DNA of 9,883 bases from Beijerinckiaceae bacterium (GTDB lineage: Bacteria > Pseudomonadota > Alphaproteobacteria > Rhizobiales > Beijerinckiaceae), in the NCBI GenBank assembly GCA_947380915.1, contig CANCSY010000103.1:1-9883 (forward strand). The letters run 5' to 3'. The position numbers were made by a program, and so were the translations under genes. Below, one piece after another: positions 1-6,035 of this stretch (its first letter is position 1; each line of letters begins with the position of its first letter). The notes under the pieces were generated by a model. It made no database searches and was not told the origin of the DNA. It saw only the letters and a list, made by a program, of their open reading frames with translations.

Positions 1-118
1 CTCGGGCGATCAGTTGCAAAAGGTGTGGTTCACAGGGCTGGCCGCCCGTGGACGATCCCCGGCGTCAAAACCGGAGGTCCGCACCCAGTCACCCGTCCGT
101 CCGGCACTACGACCGGTC

Positions 119-135
119 TGAGCCGATGAGGCTCA
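119..135. repeat. Short inverted repeat TGAGCC-N5-GGCTCA
   Basis: Arms TGAGCC (119-124) and GGCTCA (130-135) are perfect complements around a five-base loop. The 8-base palindrome GACCGGTC lies immediately to the left at 111-118. There is no T-run on either side, so it is not a classical intrinsic terminator. Its role is unknown; it may be a fold within an untranslated region. Confidence 0.4.
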
Positions 136-269
136 CAAACCCAGGATGCGGACAAGCGGCGGCCCAGACGGGTCCCTTCGAAGCGTCGAGGCCTTCCCTT
201 GCCCCTCAGCCAGAGGCGGAGAGGACCAGGGCCAGGGCCAAGTACGGGAGCCTTGATCGAATAATCCGC

Positions 270-331
270 GCCGGGGGCGCCGTGAGGCGATCAACCCAAC
301 ACCACCATAGCGCCAAAACGGCGCCCCCGGC
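270..331. repeat. 13-bp perfect inverted repeat, long hairpin
   Basis: Positions 270-282 (GCCGGGGGCGCCG) are the exact reverse complement of 319-331 (CGGCGCCCCCGGC), with 36 bases between. Inside that interval GGCG (286-289) can pair with CGCC (311-314), extending the stem across a small internal loop to a 21-base apical loop. The predicted fold is very stable because the arms are almost all G and C. It lies 60-120 bases beyond the stop codon of the minus-strand FAD monooxygenase, so it could shape or protect the 3' end of that transcript. No T-run follows on the minus strand, so a simple intrinsic terminator is not well supported. Confidence 0.55.
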
Positions 332-344
332 CCCTCTTGGGGCC
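329..344. repeat. GGCCCC-TCTT-GGGGCC hairpin overlapping the longer one
   Basis: A perfect six-base-pair stem with a four-base loop. Its left arm shares bases 329-331 with the right arm of the 270-331 inverted repeat, so the two structures partly compete. On the minus strand it is the first structure reached after the monooxygenase stop at 391. It is followed by a G-rich run and then only a short TTTT at 315-318, so terminator function is possible but weak. Confidence 0.4.
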
Positions 345-390
345 AAAGTTCACCCATCAACCCGGCGCGGGATCGCGTGCGGGGGCAAAG

Positions 391-1596
391 TCACGCCGCC
401 GCCAACGGCGTCTCCAGCGCGTCATATTCAAAAAGCCAGCCATAGCGGGCCTCGATCTTTTCCGGGGTCCATTCCCGGTCCACATAGGCGGCTGCCCCCA
501 CGGGGTCGGCGAGCGCGGGATTGTGGAAGCGTTTGGCGGCCTCGGTCGAGCGGCGCACGATCTGCGAGGTGCGCTCCACTCGCGCGGCCTCAAACTGCTT
601 GAGGGCTGTCGCCACATCGGCCTGCCCGTCGAGACAGCGGGCCAGCACCATGCCGTCCTCGACGGCCATATTGCCGCCCTGGGCCAGCATGGGCAGCGTG
701 GGATGGCAGGCGTCGCCCAGCAGGGTCACCCGGCCGACCGCCCAGTGTTGCAGGGGCTCGCGCCCCAGCAGCGCCCATTTGTAGGGGATGTCGATATGGC
801 GAACGATTTCCTGAATATCCTCATGCCAGCCCACGAAATCGGCGGCGCATTCTTCTTGTGTGCCGCGCTCGGTCCAGGAATCCACCGCCCAGTTGTCGCG
901 CTCCAGGGCGGCGACGAAATTGAGCAGCTTTCCGCCCCGCAGGGGATAGGTGATGACATGCCCGCCCGGCCCGACCCAGTTGCAGCCCACAAGGCGCTGC
1001 AGATGTTTGGGCAAGCGGTCCATGGGCACCAGCCCCCGCCAGGCGGCGACGCCCAGAAATTCCGCAGGCATGTCGCCGAACAGCACCTGCCGCACCGCCG
1101 AATGCACCCCATCGGCGCCCACCAGCGCAGCCGCAGTCGCCACCACCCCATTTTCGAAACGCATGCTCACAAGATCGGCGGATTGCTCGAAGCTGACGAG
1201 CTTGTGGCCGAGGCGAATGGCGCCCGGCCGCGCCTGCTCGACCGCATCCACCAAAATCCGGTGCAGATCGCCGCGATGGGCCATCCAGTAGGGGGCGCCG
1301 TATTTTTCAACGGAGGTCTCGCCCAGATCAAAGAGCTTCCAGGTCTGGCCGGTGTTGAACAGCCGCACCTCCTTGCCCTCGGGCACGCAAGAGATCTTTT
1401 CCACCGCCTCGCCCAGCCCCAGCGCGATGAGAATGCGCGTGCCATTGGCGCTGAGTTGCAGCCCCGCGCCCAGCTCCCTCAGCTCCGGCGCCTGCTCGTA
1501 GACATCGACCGCAAAGCCCTTCTGGATGAGGGCCAGCGCCGCCACGAGCCCACCGATTCCGGCTCCAACGATAGCGACAGGCGCGTGTTCGGACAT
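391..1596 (-). CDS. FAD-dependent aromatic-ring monooxygenase, salicylate hydroxylase-like
   Basis: A 401-residue cytoplasmic flavoprotein of the group A (p-hydroxybenzoate hydroxylase fold) monooxygenases, which hydroxylate phenolic or heteroaromatic acids using NAD(P)H and oxygen. The N-terminal dinucleotide-binding motif GAGIGG is at residues 11-16, followed by an acidic strand end (VYEQ, 32-35). The ADG motif of the NAD(P)H/FAD contact is at 161-163 (GADGVHSAVR), and the GD motif for the FAD ribityl chain is at 294-295 (LLGDACHPTLP). Length and the C-terminal W-L-F-E-Y-D-A segment resemble salicylate 1-hydroxylase, 3-hydroxybenzoate 6-hydroxylase and 6-hydroxynicotinate 3-monooxygenase relatives. 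The exact substrate cannot be told. The ATG is preceded by GGAGA about ten bases upstream. It is the last gene of the left minus-strand unit, 48 bases after the hydrolase gene, so it is probably co-transcribed. Confidence 0.9.
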   Translation of the reverse strand: MSEHAPVAIVGAGIGGLVAALALIQKGFAVDVYEQAPELRELGAGLQLSANGTRILIALGLGEAVEKISCVPEGKEVRLFNTGQTWKLFDLGETSVEKYGAPYWMAHRGDLHRILVDAVEQARPGAIRLGHKLVSFEQSADLVSMRFENGVVATAAALVGADGVHSAVRQVLFGDMPAEFLGVAAWRGLVPMDRLPKHLQRLVGCNWVGPGGHVITYPLRGGKLLNFVAALERDNWAVDSWTERGTQEECAADFVGWHEDIQEIVRHIDIPYKWALLGREPLQHWAVGRVTLLGDACHPTLPMLAQGGNMAVEDGMVLARCLDGQADVATALKQFEAARVERTSQIVRRSTEAAKRFHNPALADPVGAAAYVDREWTPEKIEARYGWLFEYDALETPLAAA

Positions 1597-1644
1597 GAGG
1601 ATGCAATCTCCGCAAAGGGCTCGAATTTCGGGGTGAGGAAAGGT

Positions 1645-2841
1645 TCAGACCGGGGGATTGGCCAGCAATCCCTTGCGGGCGCTCCAGTCGATCACGGCCC
1701 CGATGCAGCGCGCCAGCAGCTCCGGCTGGCCCAGATAGTAATGGGTCGCCTTCTCGATCTGCAGGAACTCCTGATCGGGCGTCGCCAGCGCCGCGCGGAT
1801 CGCCGGATTGTGAGTCGCAGGCACCGCATCGTCTGCGGTGTTTTCGATCTGCAGCACGGGGACATTGCGGATCTTGGCGGCGTTCAGCGGTCCCCTGGCG
1901 TTCGACAGGTCATAGGACCACTGGGAGAGCCAGGAGCGCAGGGTCGAGAAGCGGGCGAGACCGGCAGGGCCAGCGTTCACGGTGCGCGGATCGCCCAGAT
2001 AGGTCCAGTTGGGCTTGCGGTCGTTGGGGTCGATGTCCCCGTCGATCCAGCGGACATCGCACATGGTCCGATGCACCACGAAGGCGCGCTCCATCTCCCC
2101 ATCGTTTTTGCGCTTGAGGAACTCCAGCGTGTCCTGCGCCCAGGCCGTGATCTTGCGATTGCGGGCCTGCTGGGCCGCGCGAAAGCGGGCCACGAAATCG
2201 GGCGAGAAGGGCGCCTGCGCCGGGCAATGGGCGGCGTAGATGTCGAGTTCGGGATCGCGCGCGTCGGGGCGCAGCTCGTCGAGCACCGAGGGGTCGAGCC
2301 ATTCGGTGAGGGTTTCCGCGCGGCTGAGATGGGCGGCGATGAAGACGATGCCATCGGCCTGCTGCAAACCGGCGCCCTTGAGATCATAGGGGTCGCCTGC
2401 GGGGGTGTGCGTGATCGAGGGATTCTCGGCCTGCGCCTGATAGAACAGCGAGAGCGAACCGCCGCCCGACCAGCCCACCAGAATCACCTTCTTGTAGCCA
2501 AGCTCCTCGCGAGCGTGGCGCATGTAGACGCTAAGATCATAGGCGACCTTCTCCATGATCAGCGCGCTGTCATTCTTGGCGTAGCGGCTGCCCGCGCAGA
2601 TCACATGCAGTCCCGCATCGGCCAGGGCCATGGGCATGGGCAGCAGTTGCAGGGTCGAGGCCGGATGCATGAAGAGATAGACGGTGTCGGATGGACGGTC
2701 GCGCGGCAGCAGGCGCTGGCCTTCCAGCACGGTGCGGCCCTGGCTGCCGCTGAAGCCATAGGTCTCCGTCATCTTGAGCTGTTCGGCGAAGGACAGGGTG
2801 ATCGGCACGCGATCCCAGGCGACAGTCTGCAACTTGTTCAC
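1645..2841 (-). CDS. Alpha/beta hydrolase family protein
   Basis: A serine hydrolase of the alpha/beta fold, 398 residues from the GTG at 2841. The nucleophile elbow G-W-S-G-G-G places the serine at residue 125. The acid is in ENTADDAVP (Asp337 or Asp338) and the histidine in KATHYYLG (His367), in the normal order near the C-terminus. HPAS (59-62) is a likely oxyanion-hole strand end. The protein is longer than typical meta-cleavage hydrolases of about 280 residues; the extra length is mainly an insertion of roughly 150 residues between the nucleophile and the acid, which probably forms a cap over the active site. GTG at 2841 is preferred because GGAGG lies six bases upstream; a TTG two codons earlier would abut that site. 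No signal peptide is seen. It sits 33 bases after the VOC gene and could hydrolyse a ring-cleavage product or an ester or lactone. The substrate is unknown. Confidence 0.85.
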   Translation of the reverse strand: MNKLQTVAWDRVPITLSFAEQLKMTETYGFSGSQGRTVLEGQRLLPRDRPSDTVYLFMHPASTLQLLPMPMALADAGLHVICAGSRYAKNDSALIMEKVAYDLSVYMRHAREELGYKKVILVGWSGGGSLSLFYQAQAENPSITHTPAGDPYDLKGAGLQQADGIVFIAAHLSRAETLTEWLDPSVLDELRPDARDPELDIYAAHCPAQAPFSPDFVARFRAAQQARNRKITAWAQDTLEFLKRKNDGEMERAFVVHRTMCDVRWIDGDIDPNDRKPNWTYLGDPRTVNAGPAGLARFSTLRSWLSQWSYDLSNARGPLNAAKIRNVPVLQIENTADDAVPATHNPAIRAALATPDQEFLQIEKATHYYLGQPELLARCIGAVIDWSARKGLLANPPV

Positions 2842-2874
2842 GATCAACCTCCATCAGCGACTGAGCCGCTCTGC

Positions 2875-3390
2875 TCAGTTCGCCGCCGCGCTCTTGCGCT
2901 TGAACTCGGTCCAGTCCGCCAGCAGGCCATGGGCCTGGCTCGCCGCTTCCTCGAGGAAGCCGGGCGTCTCGGTGCGGGTGGTGATCTCCAGCCGCAGCCC
3001 GTTGGGATCGAAGAAATAAATCGAGTTGATGAACTCGTGGTCCACCAGACCCTTCACCTCGACGCCCGCCGCCTCCAGCCTGGTCTTGTAGGCGAGCACC
3101 TCGTCCAGGGTCTCCACCTCCATGGCGAAATGCTGCACCCAGCTCGGCGTATTGGGCGACGGAGCGGGCGCCTCGCCCCTGCCCAGATCGAAGAAGGCGA
3201 GATAGGAGCCGTCGCCCATTTCGAAGAAGATATGGGCGTAGGGCCCCTTGTCCCCGGAGCTGGGCACCGCCTCGACCTGCATGCAATGCACAAGGGGCAT
3301 GCCCAGAAGATCCTCGTAGAACTGGCGGGTCTCTTCCGCATCCCGGCAGGGAAAAGCGAAATGGTAGAGCTTGCGGATGGCGCCCTTCAT
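2875..3390 (-). CDS. VOC superfamily metalloenzyme (glyoxalase/extradiol dioxygenase fold)
   Basis: A 171-residue protein of the vicinal oxygen chelate superfamily, built from two beta-alpha-beta-beta-beta modules (about residues 5-65 and 82-140). Candidate metal ligands occur at the canonical places: His10 (LYHFAF), Glu57 (IFFEMGD), His87 (VQHFAMEV) and Glu135 (GLRLEITTR). The D-P-N-G-L-R-L-E signature of the second module is clear. Family members include type I extradiol dioxygenases, glyoxalase I and isomerases, so ring cleavage is plausible but unproven. The frame is open well upstream, but ATG at 3390 has AGGGGAG about nine bases before it and starts exactly at the first VOC strand, so I choose it. 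It is first in the left minus-strand unit, directly downstream of the putative IclR-controlled promoter. Confidence 0.88.
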   Translation of the reverse strand: MKGAIRKLYHFAFPCRDAEETRQFYEDLLGMPLVHCMQVEAVPSSGDKGPYAHIFFEMGDGSYLAFFDLGRGEAPAPSPNTPSWVQHFAMEVETLDEVLAYKTRLEAAGVEVKGLVDHEFINSIYFFDPNGLRLEITTRTETPGFLEEAASQAHGLLADWTEFKRKSAAAN

Positions 3391-3437
3391 GACGGAACTC
3401 CCCTGACCCGTGAACAGGGATGGAAACTGCCCTCTGC

Positions 3438-3487
3438 GCTTGATTACGTCAAGCAAGATTATACATTGTATAGGCAAGACCGCTTGA
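3438..3487. promoter_or_regulatory. Divergent promoter/operator with IclR-type palindrome
   Basis: The 160-bp gap between the divergent VOC and IclR genes contains a perfect palindrome with a one-base centre, TATACA-T-TGTATA (3460-3472). It overlaps a perfect TATAAT box on the minus strand (3458-3463), 68 bases before the VOC start codon. To its left lies an inverted repeat GCTTGA-N5-TCAAGC (3438-3443 and 3449-3454), and GCTTGA recurs at 3482-3487. So TCAAGC and GCTTGA also bracket the palindrome. IclR-family regulators commonly bind short palindromes in divergent intergenic regions, so this is the best candidate operator for the adjacent regulator. No convincing -35 hexamer was found for either direction, which would fit an activated promoter. 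Binding is inferred. Confidence 0.6.
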
Positions 3488-3550
3488 GCCCGCCCGAAGA
3501 TCGTGGCAACACAGCAGCCTGCCCATCGGGGCGAGAAACGAGCAGCGACG

Positions 3551-4339
3551 ATGAGCATCGAGCAGCCCACAGACAGCCAGATGCGCGCGCCCGAGCGGCG
3601 GCGCATCCAGTCCGTGGCGGTGGGGTTTCGGCTGATTCGGGCGCTGGAGGCCGCCAGCGCGCCCATGTCCCTGACCCAGCTCGCCGCAGCCGCCGACATG
3701 CCCACCAGCCAGGCCCATCTCTATCTCGCGAGCTATCTGCACGAGGGCCTCGTCCATCAGGATCCCGGCACCAACCGCTACCAGCTGGGGCCTTTCGCCC
3801 TGCGCCTTGGCGTCGCCGCCATGCGGGCGCTGGATGTGGTGGCCCTGGCACGCGAGGAGCTGGACCGATTGAGGGAGCGCACCGGCGAATCCGCCCATTT
3901 CTCGGTCTGGAGCGATCGCGGCCCCTGCATCGTGCTGAATGTGAATGGCGCGCGGCCCCTGCCCTTCGCCTCGCGGGTGGGCTTCGTGCTGCCGCTGCTC
4001 TCGACCGCCACCGGCCGGGCCTTTCTGGCCCATCAGCGCAAGGGGGACGCAGCCGCCTTGCTTGCGATGGAAATGACGCAGGGCGGCTGGTCGGAACCGG
4101 ATGTGGAAGCGATAACCGCCGATGTGCGCAGGCTGGGCCTGTCCTACACGGCCAACATGCTCAACAGCGGCCTCGCTGCGCTGGCGGCGCCCATCTTCGA
4201 CCATGCCGACGCCATTCAGGGCGTGGTGACCATGATCGGCCCGAGCGAGGCCTTCCCGGCGGATCTTTCAAGCCCGCAAGGGGCGGCGCTGCGCCAATCC
4301 GCCGCCGCCCTCTGCGCAAGGCTTGGAAAGCCCGCCTGA
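3551..4339 (+). CDS. IclR-family transcriptional regulator
   Basis: A 262-residue DNA-binding regulator. The N-terminal winged helix-turn-helix spans about residues 18-80 (SVAVGFRLIRALE, then MSLTQLAAAADMPTSQAHLYL, ending in the wing NRYQLGP). The ligand-binding IclR effector domain spans about 90-258, with typical ESAHFSVW and LLSTATGRAFLA segments. IclR proteins often control aromatic-acid catabolic genes in response to a pathway substrate or intermediate. ATG at 3551 is chosen because it begins just ahead of the helix-turn-helix. A GTG at 3503 would add 16 residues of low-complexity sequence and has no better ribosome site; neither start has a strong Shine-Dalgarno. It is divergent from the VOC-hydrolase-monooxygenase unit, the usual arrangement for a regulator of its neighbours, and probably acts at the 3460-3472 palindrome. 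Confidence 0.9.
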   Translation: MSIEQPTDSQMRAPERRRIQSVAVGFRLIRALEAASAPMSLTQLAAAADMPTSQAHLYLASYLHEGLVHQDPGTNRYQLGPFALRLGVAAMRALDVVALAREELDRLRERTGESAHFSVWSDRGPCIVLNVNGARPLPFASRVGFVLPLLSTATGRAFLAHQRKGDAAALLAMEMTQGGWSEPDVEAITADVRRLGLSYTANMLNSGLAALAAPIFDHADAIQGVVTMIGPSEAFPADLSSPQGAALRQSAAALCARLGKPA

Positions 4340-4349
4340 GCCCATCAGC

Positions 4350-4386
4350 GAAAGGAAAAGCCCCCGCGAAAAGACTCGCGAGGGCT
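4350..4386 (-). terminator. Intrinsic terminator for the outer-membrane protein gene
   Basis: Positions 4359-4369 and 4376-4386 form an 11-base stem with one mismatch and a six-base loop. On the minus strand the GC-rich stem is followed by the T-rich tract TTTCCTTT (4351-4358), the arrangement of a rho-independent terminator for the gene ending at 4462. On the plus strand the stem is followed by CCCC, so it would not be a good intrinsic terminator for the IclR gene, which ends at 4339. Confidence 0.65.
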
Positions 4387-4416
4387 CCCCGGCTGTGGTG
4401 TGTGTTACACTTGGCA

Positions 4417-4439
4417 TCAGGCGAAGGTGGTTCGCCTGA
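4417..4439. repeat. Perfect 9-bp hairpin in the 3' untranslated region
   Basis: TCAGGCGAA (4417-4425) and TTCGCCTGA (4431-4439) are exact complements around a five-base loop, 22 bases beyond the outer-membrane protein stop. No T-run follows on the minus strand. It may stabilise the 3' end of that message or act with the terminator at 4350-4386. Confidence 0.5.
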
Positions 4440-4461
4440 AAACGCTGTACGCTCACTGATC

Positions 4462-5319
4462 TCAATAACGGGCCAGAACGGGCGCCGCGACCGGACCTCC
4501 GAAGCGGTAGTTGATTCCAAGGCGCATCACGTCGATGGAGTCGCGGTTGTTGTCGCCCCGGAACGCATAATTCGCGTAGGCGCCGCTCGCCGCCGTCAGA
4601 TAGACGCCGTCACCCGTGTTGAACTGGGAATGCAGATATTCGAGCTTGAGGGACACATTGTTGGTGAAGGCCCACTCAAGACCGCCGCCCAGCGACCAGC
4701 CCACATTGTTGCGGCCGGAATTGACGGTGTAGCTGGCCAGGGTCGCGCCGCTGGAATTGTAGGCATAGATGACTTCGTCGCTGCCGCTGTTGCGGAAAGC
4801 GGCGCCGCCGGTGACGTAGAGCATGGCCCGATCAAAGGACCAGCCGAGACGGCCGCGGATGCTGCCGAGCATGTTGCTCTGCGGGTTCCCGTCGAGCCCA
4901 TAGGTGGCGACGCCCGCGATGGTGTTCGTAACGGCGTAATTGGCGAAACCGCGCCGGGAATCGTTGCCGACCCAGTTGACGTCGCCTTCAAGACCGAGAA
5001 CGATCGCGCCCATCTGCCAATTGAAACCAGCCTGCACGCCGCCTGTGAAAGCTGCGTTGTCGGAGTTGCAGGCAGGTGCGAAGCCGGTGACGCGGCTGCC
5101 GATGACGCCGCTGGAATAGCCGTAGAGGCCCGGGCAATTGTCACTGCCATGCCAGGCTGCGCCGGCGTTCAAGCCGACATAGAATCCGGTCCAGGTGAAG
5201 AGCGGAGCCATATAAGGCGCCTGCGCCACCGCCGGCCCACGCGCGGGCATATCAGCCGCCGAGGCTGTAGCAGCCATCGCCCCAAGCGCGATTGCCGACA
5301 TAAGTACCGTTTTCTTCAT
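4462..5319 (-). CDS. Outer-membrane beta-barrel protein, Omp25/Omp31-like
   Basis: A 285-residue exported protein. The N-terminus is a clear Sec signal peptide: Lys-Lys, a hydrophobic core, and a probable cleavage at A-S-A before ADMPAR (after residue 21). The mature part opens with a Pro/Ala-rich linker and the FTWTGFYVGLNAG strand (41-53) typical of small alphaproteobacterial outer-membrane proteins. Alternating polar/hydrophobic strands follow (GVQAGFNWQMG, LGSIRGRLGWSF, GWSLGGGLEWAF, VSLKLEYLHSQF), ending in LGINYRFGGP and a terminal aromatic Tyr. This suggests an eight-stranded barrel. Cys62 and Cys84 may form a loop disulphide. ATG at 5319 has AGGAG eight bases upstream; the TTG two codons earlier is too close to that site. 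Nothing links it specifically to catabolism. It converges with the regulator gene and faces the AT-rich gap. A role in envelope structure or diffusion is inferred. Confidence 0.9.
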   Translation of the reverse strand: MKKTVLMSAIALGAMAATASAADMPARGPAVAQAPYMAPLFTWTGFYVGLNAGAAWHGSDNCPGLYGYSSGVIGSRVTGFAPACNSDNAAFTGGVQAGFNWQMGAIVLGLEGDVNWVGNDSRRGFANYAVTNTIAGVATYGLDGNPQSNMLGSIRGRLGWSFDRAMLYVTGGAAFRNSGSDEVIYAYNSSGATLASYTVNSGRNNVGWSLGGGLEWAFTNNVSLKLEYLHSQFNTGDGVYLTAASGAYANYAFRGDNNRDSIDVMRLGINYRFGGPVAAPVLARY

Positions 5320-5627
5320 ATCCAAATCTCCTTGCTGCCATTCAGCACGAATAGACAGTCGCTCTTTTCAAATCAAAGAACAAGTATAGTAAAATAGAAA
5401 GAGAGATGCTGTGATTTTCGTGTAACATTTACTTTGACTTGAGCATATAGGCTTACGTACGTAAAAATATACTATTTTTAATAAATATATAAAAATCATA
5501 AACTTAAAGCGTCAGCTTATCCATTTGCGAAGATTTTTTGCGTCGTCAAAACCGGACGGGATGCGCCGCCGCGCGCGCCGGCCTATGCTGCCAGACTCAA
5601 ACGCGGCGCATTCATGGAGACAGAGCA
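5320..5627. promoter_or_regulatory. AT-rich divergent intergenic region with palindromes
   Basis: This 308-bp gap separates the divergent outer-membrane protein and SnoaL-like genes and must carry both promoters. Its middle (about 5375-5520) is strikingly AT-rich compared with the GC-rich genes around it. It holds a perfect 12-base palindrome TTACGTACGTAA (5453-5464) and an inverted repeat ATTTTTA-N9-TAAAAAT (5474-5480 and 5490-5496). A TATACT box on the minus strand (5383-5388) is a possible -10 for the outer-membrane gene, but no good -35 was found at the right spacing. The AT-rich block could be an upstream activating element, an IHF or nucleoid-protein site, or a transfer boundary. No reading frame of note was seen. 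Confidence 0.5.
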
Positions 5628-6020
5628 ATGACCAGCGAAGAGGAGTCCCCTGAAGCGCGGATTCGCGGCGCCAACGCCGCCTATTATCGCGCCTTCCGCA
5701 TGGGCGATGACGCGCTCATGGGCCGCACATGGAATGAGGGCGACGTCACCTGCCTGCATCCGGGCTGGCCGCTGATAACAGGGCGCGGCGCCGTGCTCGC
5801 CTCCTACCGCCGCATCATGTCGAATCCGGAGCAGCCGCCCGTCACCTGCCATGAGGAGCAGGTGCTCATTTCAGGCGATGTGGCGCGGGTGATTTGCGTG
5901 GAGGCGGTTGCGGGCGCGCAACTCATCGCCACCAACCTGTTTCAGCGCATGGGCGCCGACTGGCGCATGATTCATCATCACGCAAGCCTGCTGTCGGCCC
6001 CGCGCGCCGCATCTCGGTAG
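5628..6020 (+). CDS. SnoaL/NTF2-like small protein
   Basis: A 130-residue cytoplasmic protein of the NTF2-like cone fold (SnoaL_3 or DUF4440 type). It begins with a helix, ANAAYYRAFRMGDDALMGRTW (15-35), then the DVTCLHPGWPLITGRGAVLASY segment (39-60) typical of this group, and ends with the strand pair NLFQRMGADWRMIHHHAS (103-120). His44 and His117-119 line the region used as a ligand pocket in relatives. Family roles include ketosteroid isomerase-like isomerases, polyketide cyclases and accessory proteins; none can be assigned. ATG at 5628 is chosen because GGAGA lies seven bases upstream; an open frame extends 30 codons further but has no family similarity there. It is the only plus-strand gene in the right half and converges with the luciferase-like gene with only 15 bases between stops. 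Confidence 0.8.
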   Translation: MTSEEESPEARIRGANAAYYRAFRMGDDALMGRTWNEGDVTCLHPGWPLITGRGAVLASYRRIMSNPEQPPVTCHEEQVLISGDVARVICVEAVAGAQLIATNLFQRMGADWRMIHHHASLLSAPRAASR

Positions 6021-6035
6021 GCAAATCCGGATCGG

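Larger units (their letters stand above)
1..390. other. Gene-free GC-rich left flank with inverted repeats
   Basis: I see no supportable gene here. A plus-strand open frame starting near 48 runs on into the antisense of the monooxygenase gene. A 75-codon minus-strand frame (133-360) is rich in Pro, Arg, Gly and Trp, has no good ribosome binding site and no recognisable domain. Both look like chance frames in GC-rich DNA. The stretch contains several inverted repeats, the strongest at 270-331 and 329-344, annotated separately. On the minus strand it lies directly downstream of the FAD monooxygenase stop codon, so part of it is probably the 3' untranslated region of that unit. No tRNA or rRNA signature was seen. 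A small RNA cannot be excluded. Confidence 0.6.

Noticed and set aside
133..360. 75-codon minus-strand frame as a small gene
   Set aside because: No good ribosome binding site, no recognised domain, biased Pro/Arg/Gly/Trp composition, and it overlaps the hairpin-forming sequence.
3391..3705. N-terminal extension of the VOC protein
   Set aside because: The extension overlaps the promoter region and the regulator gene, lacks family similarity, and ATG 3390 has a strong ribosome site.
3449..4204. 251-codon minus-strand frame opposite the regulator gene
   Set aside because: Antisense to the IclR gene, whose helix-turn-helix and effector domain are clear; the composition is rich in Gly, His and Gln like other shadows.
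337..5397. Single 1686-codon plus-strand protein
   Set aside because: It lies antisense to four well-supported genes and out of frame with the regulator, has low-complexity composition and no domain. The real genes have family motifs and ribosome sites.
5538..5627. 30-codon N-terminal extension of the SnoaL-like protein
   Set aside because: The ATG at 5628 has a well-spaced GGAGA and the family fold begins just after it; the extension is Arg- and Cys-rich with no similarity.
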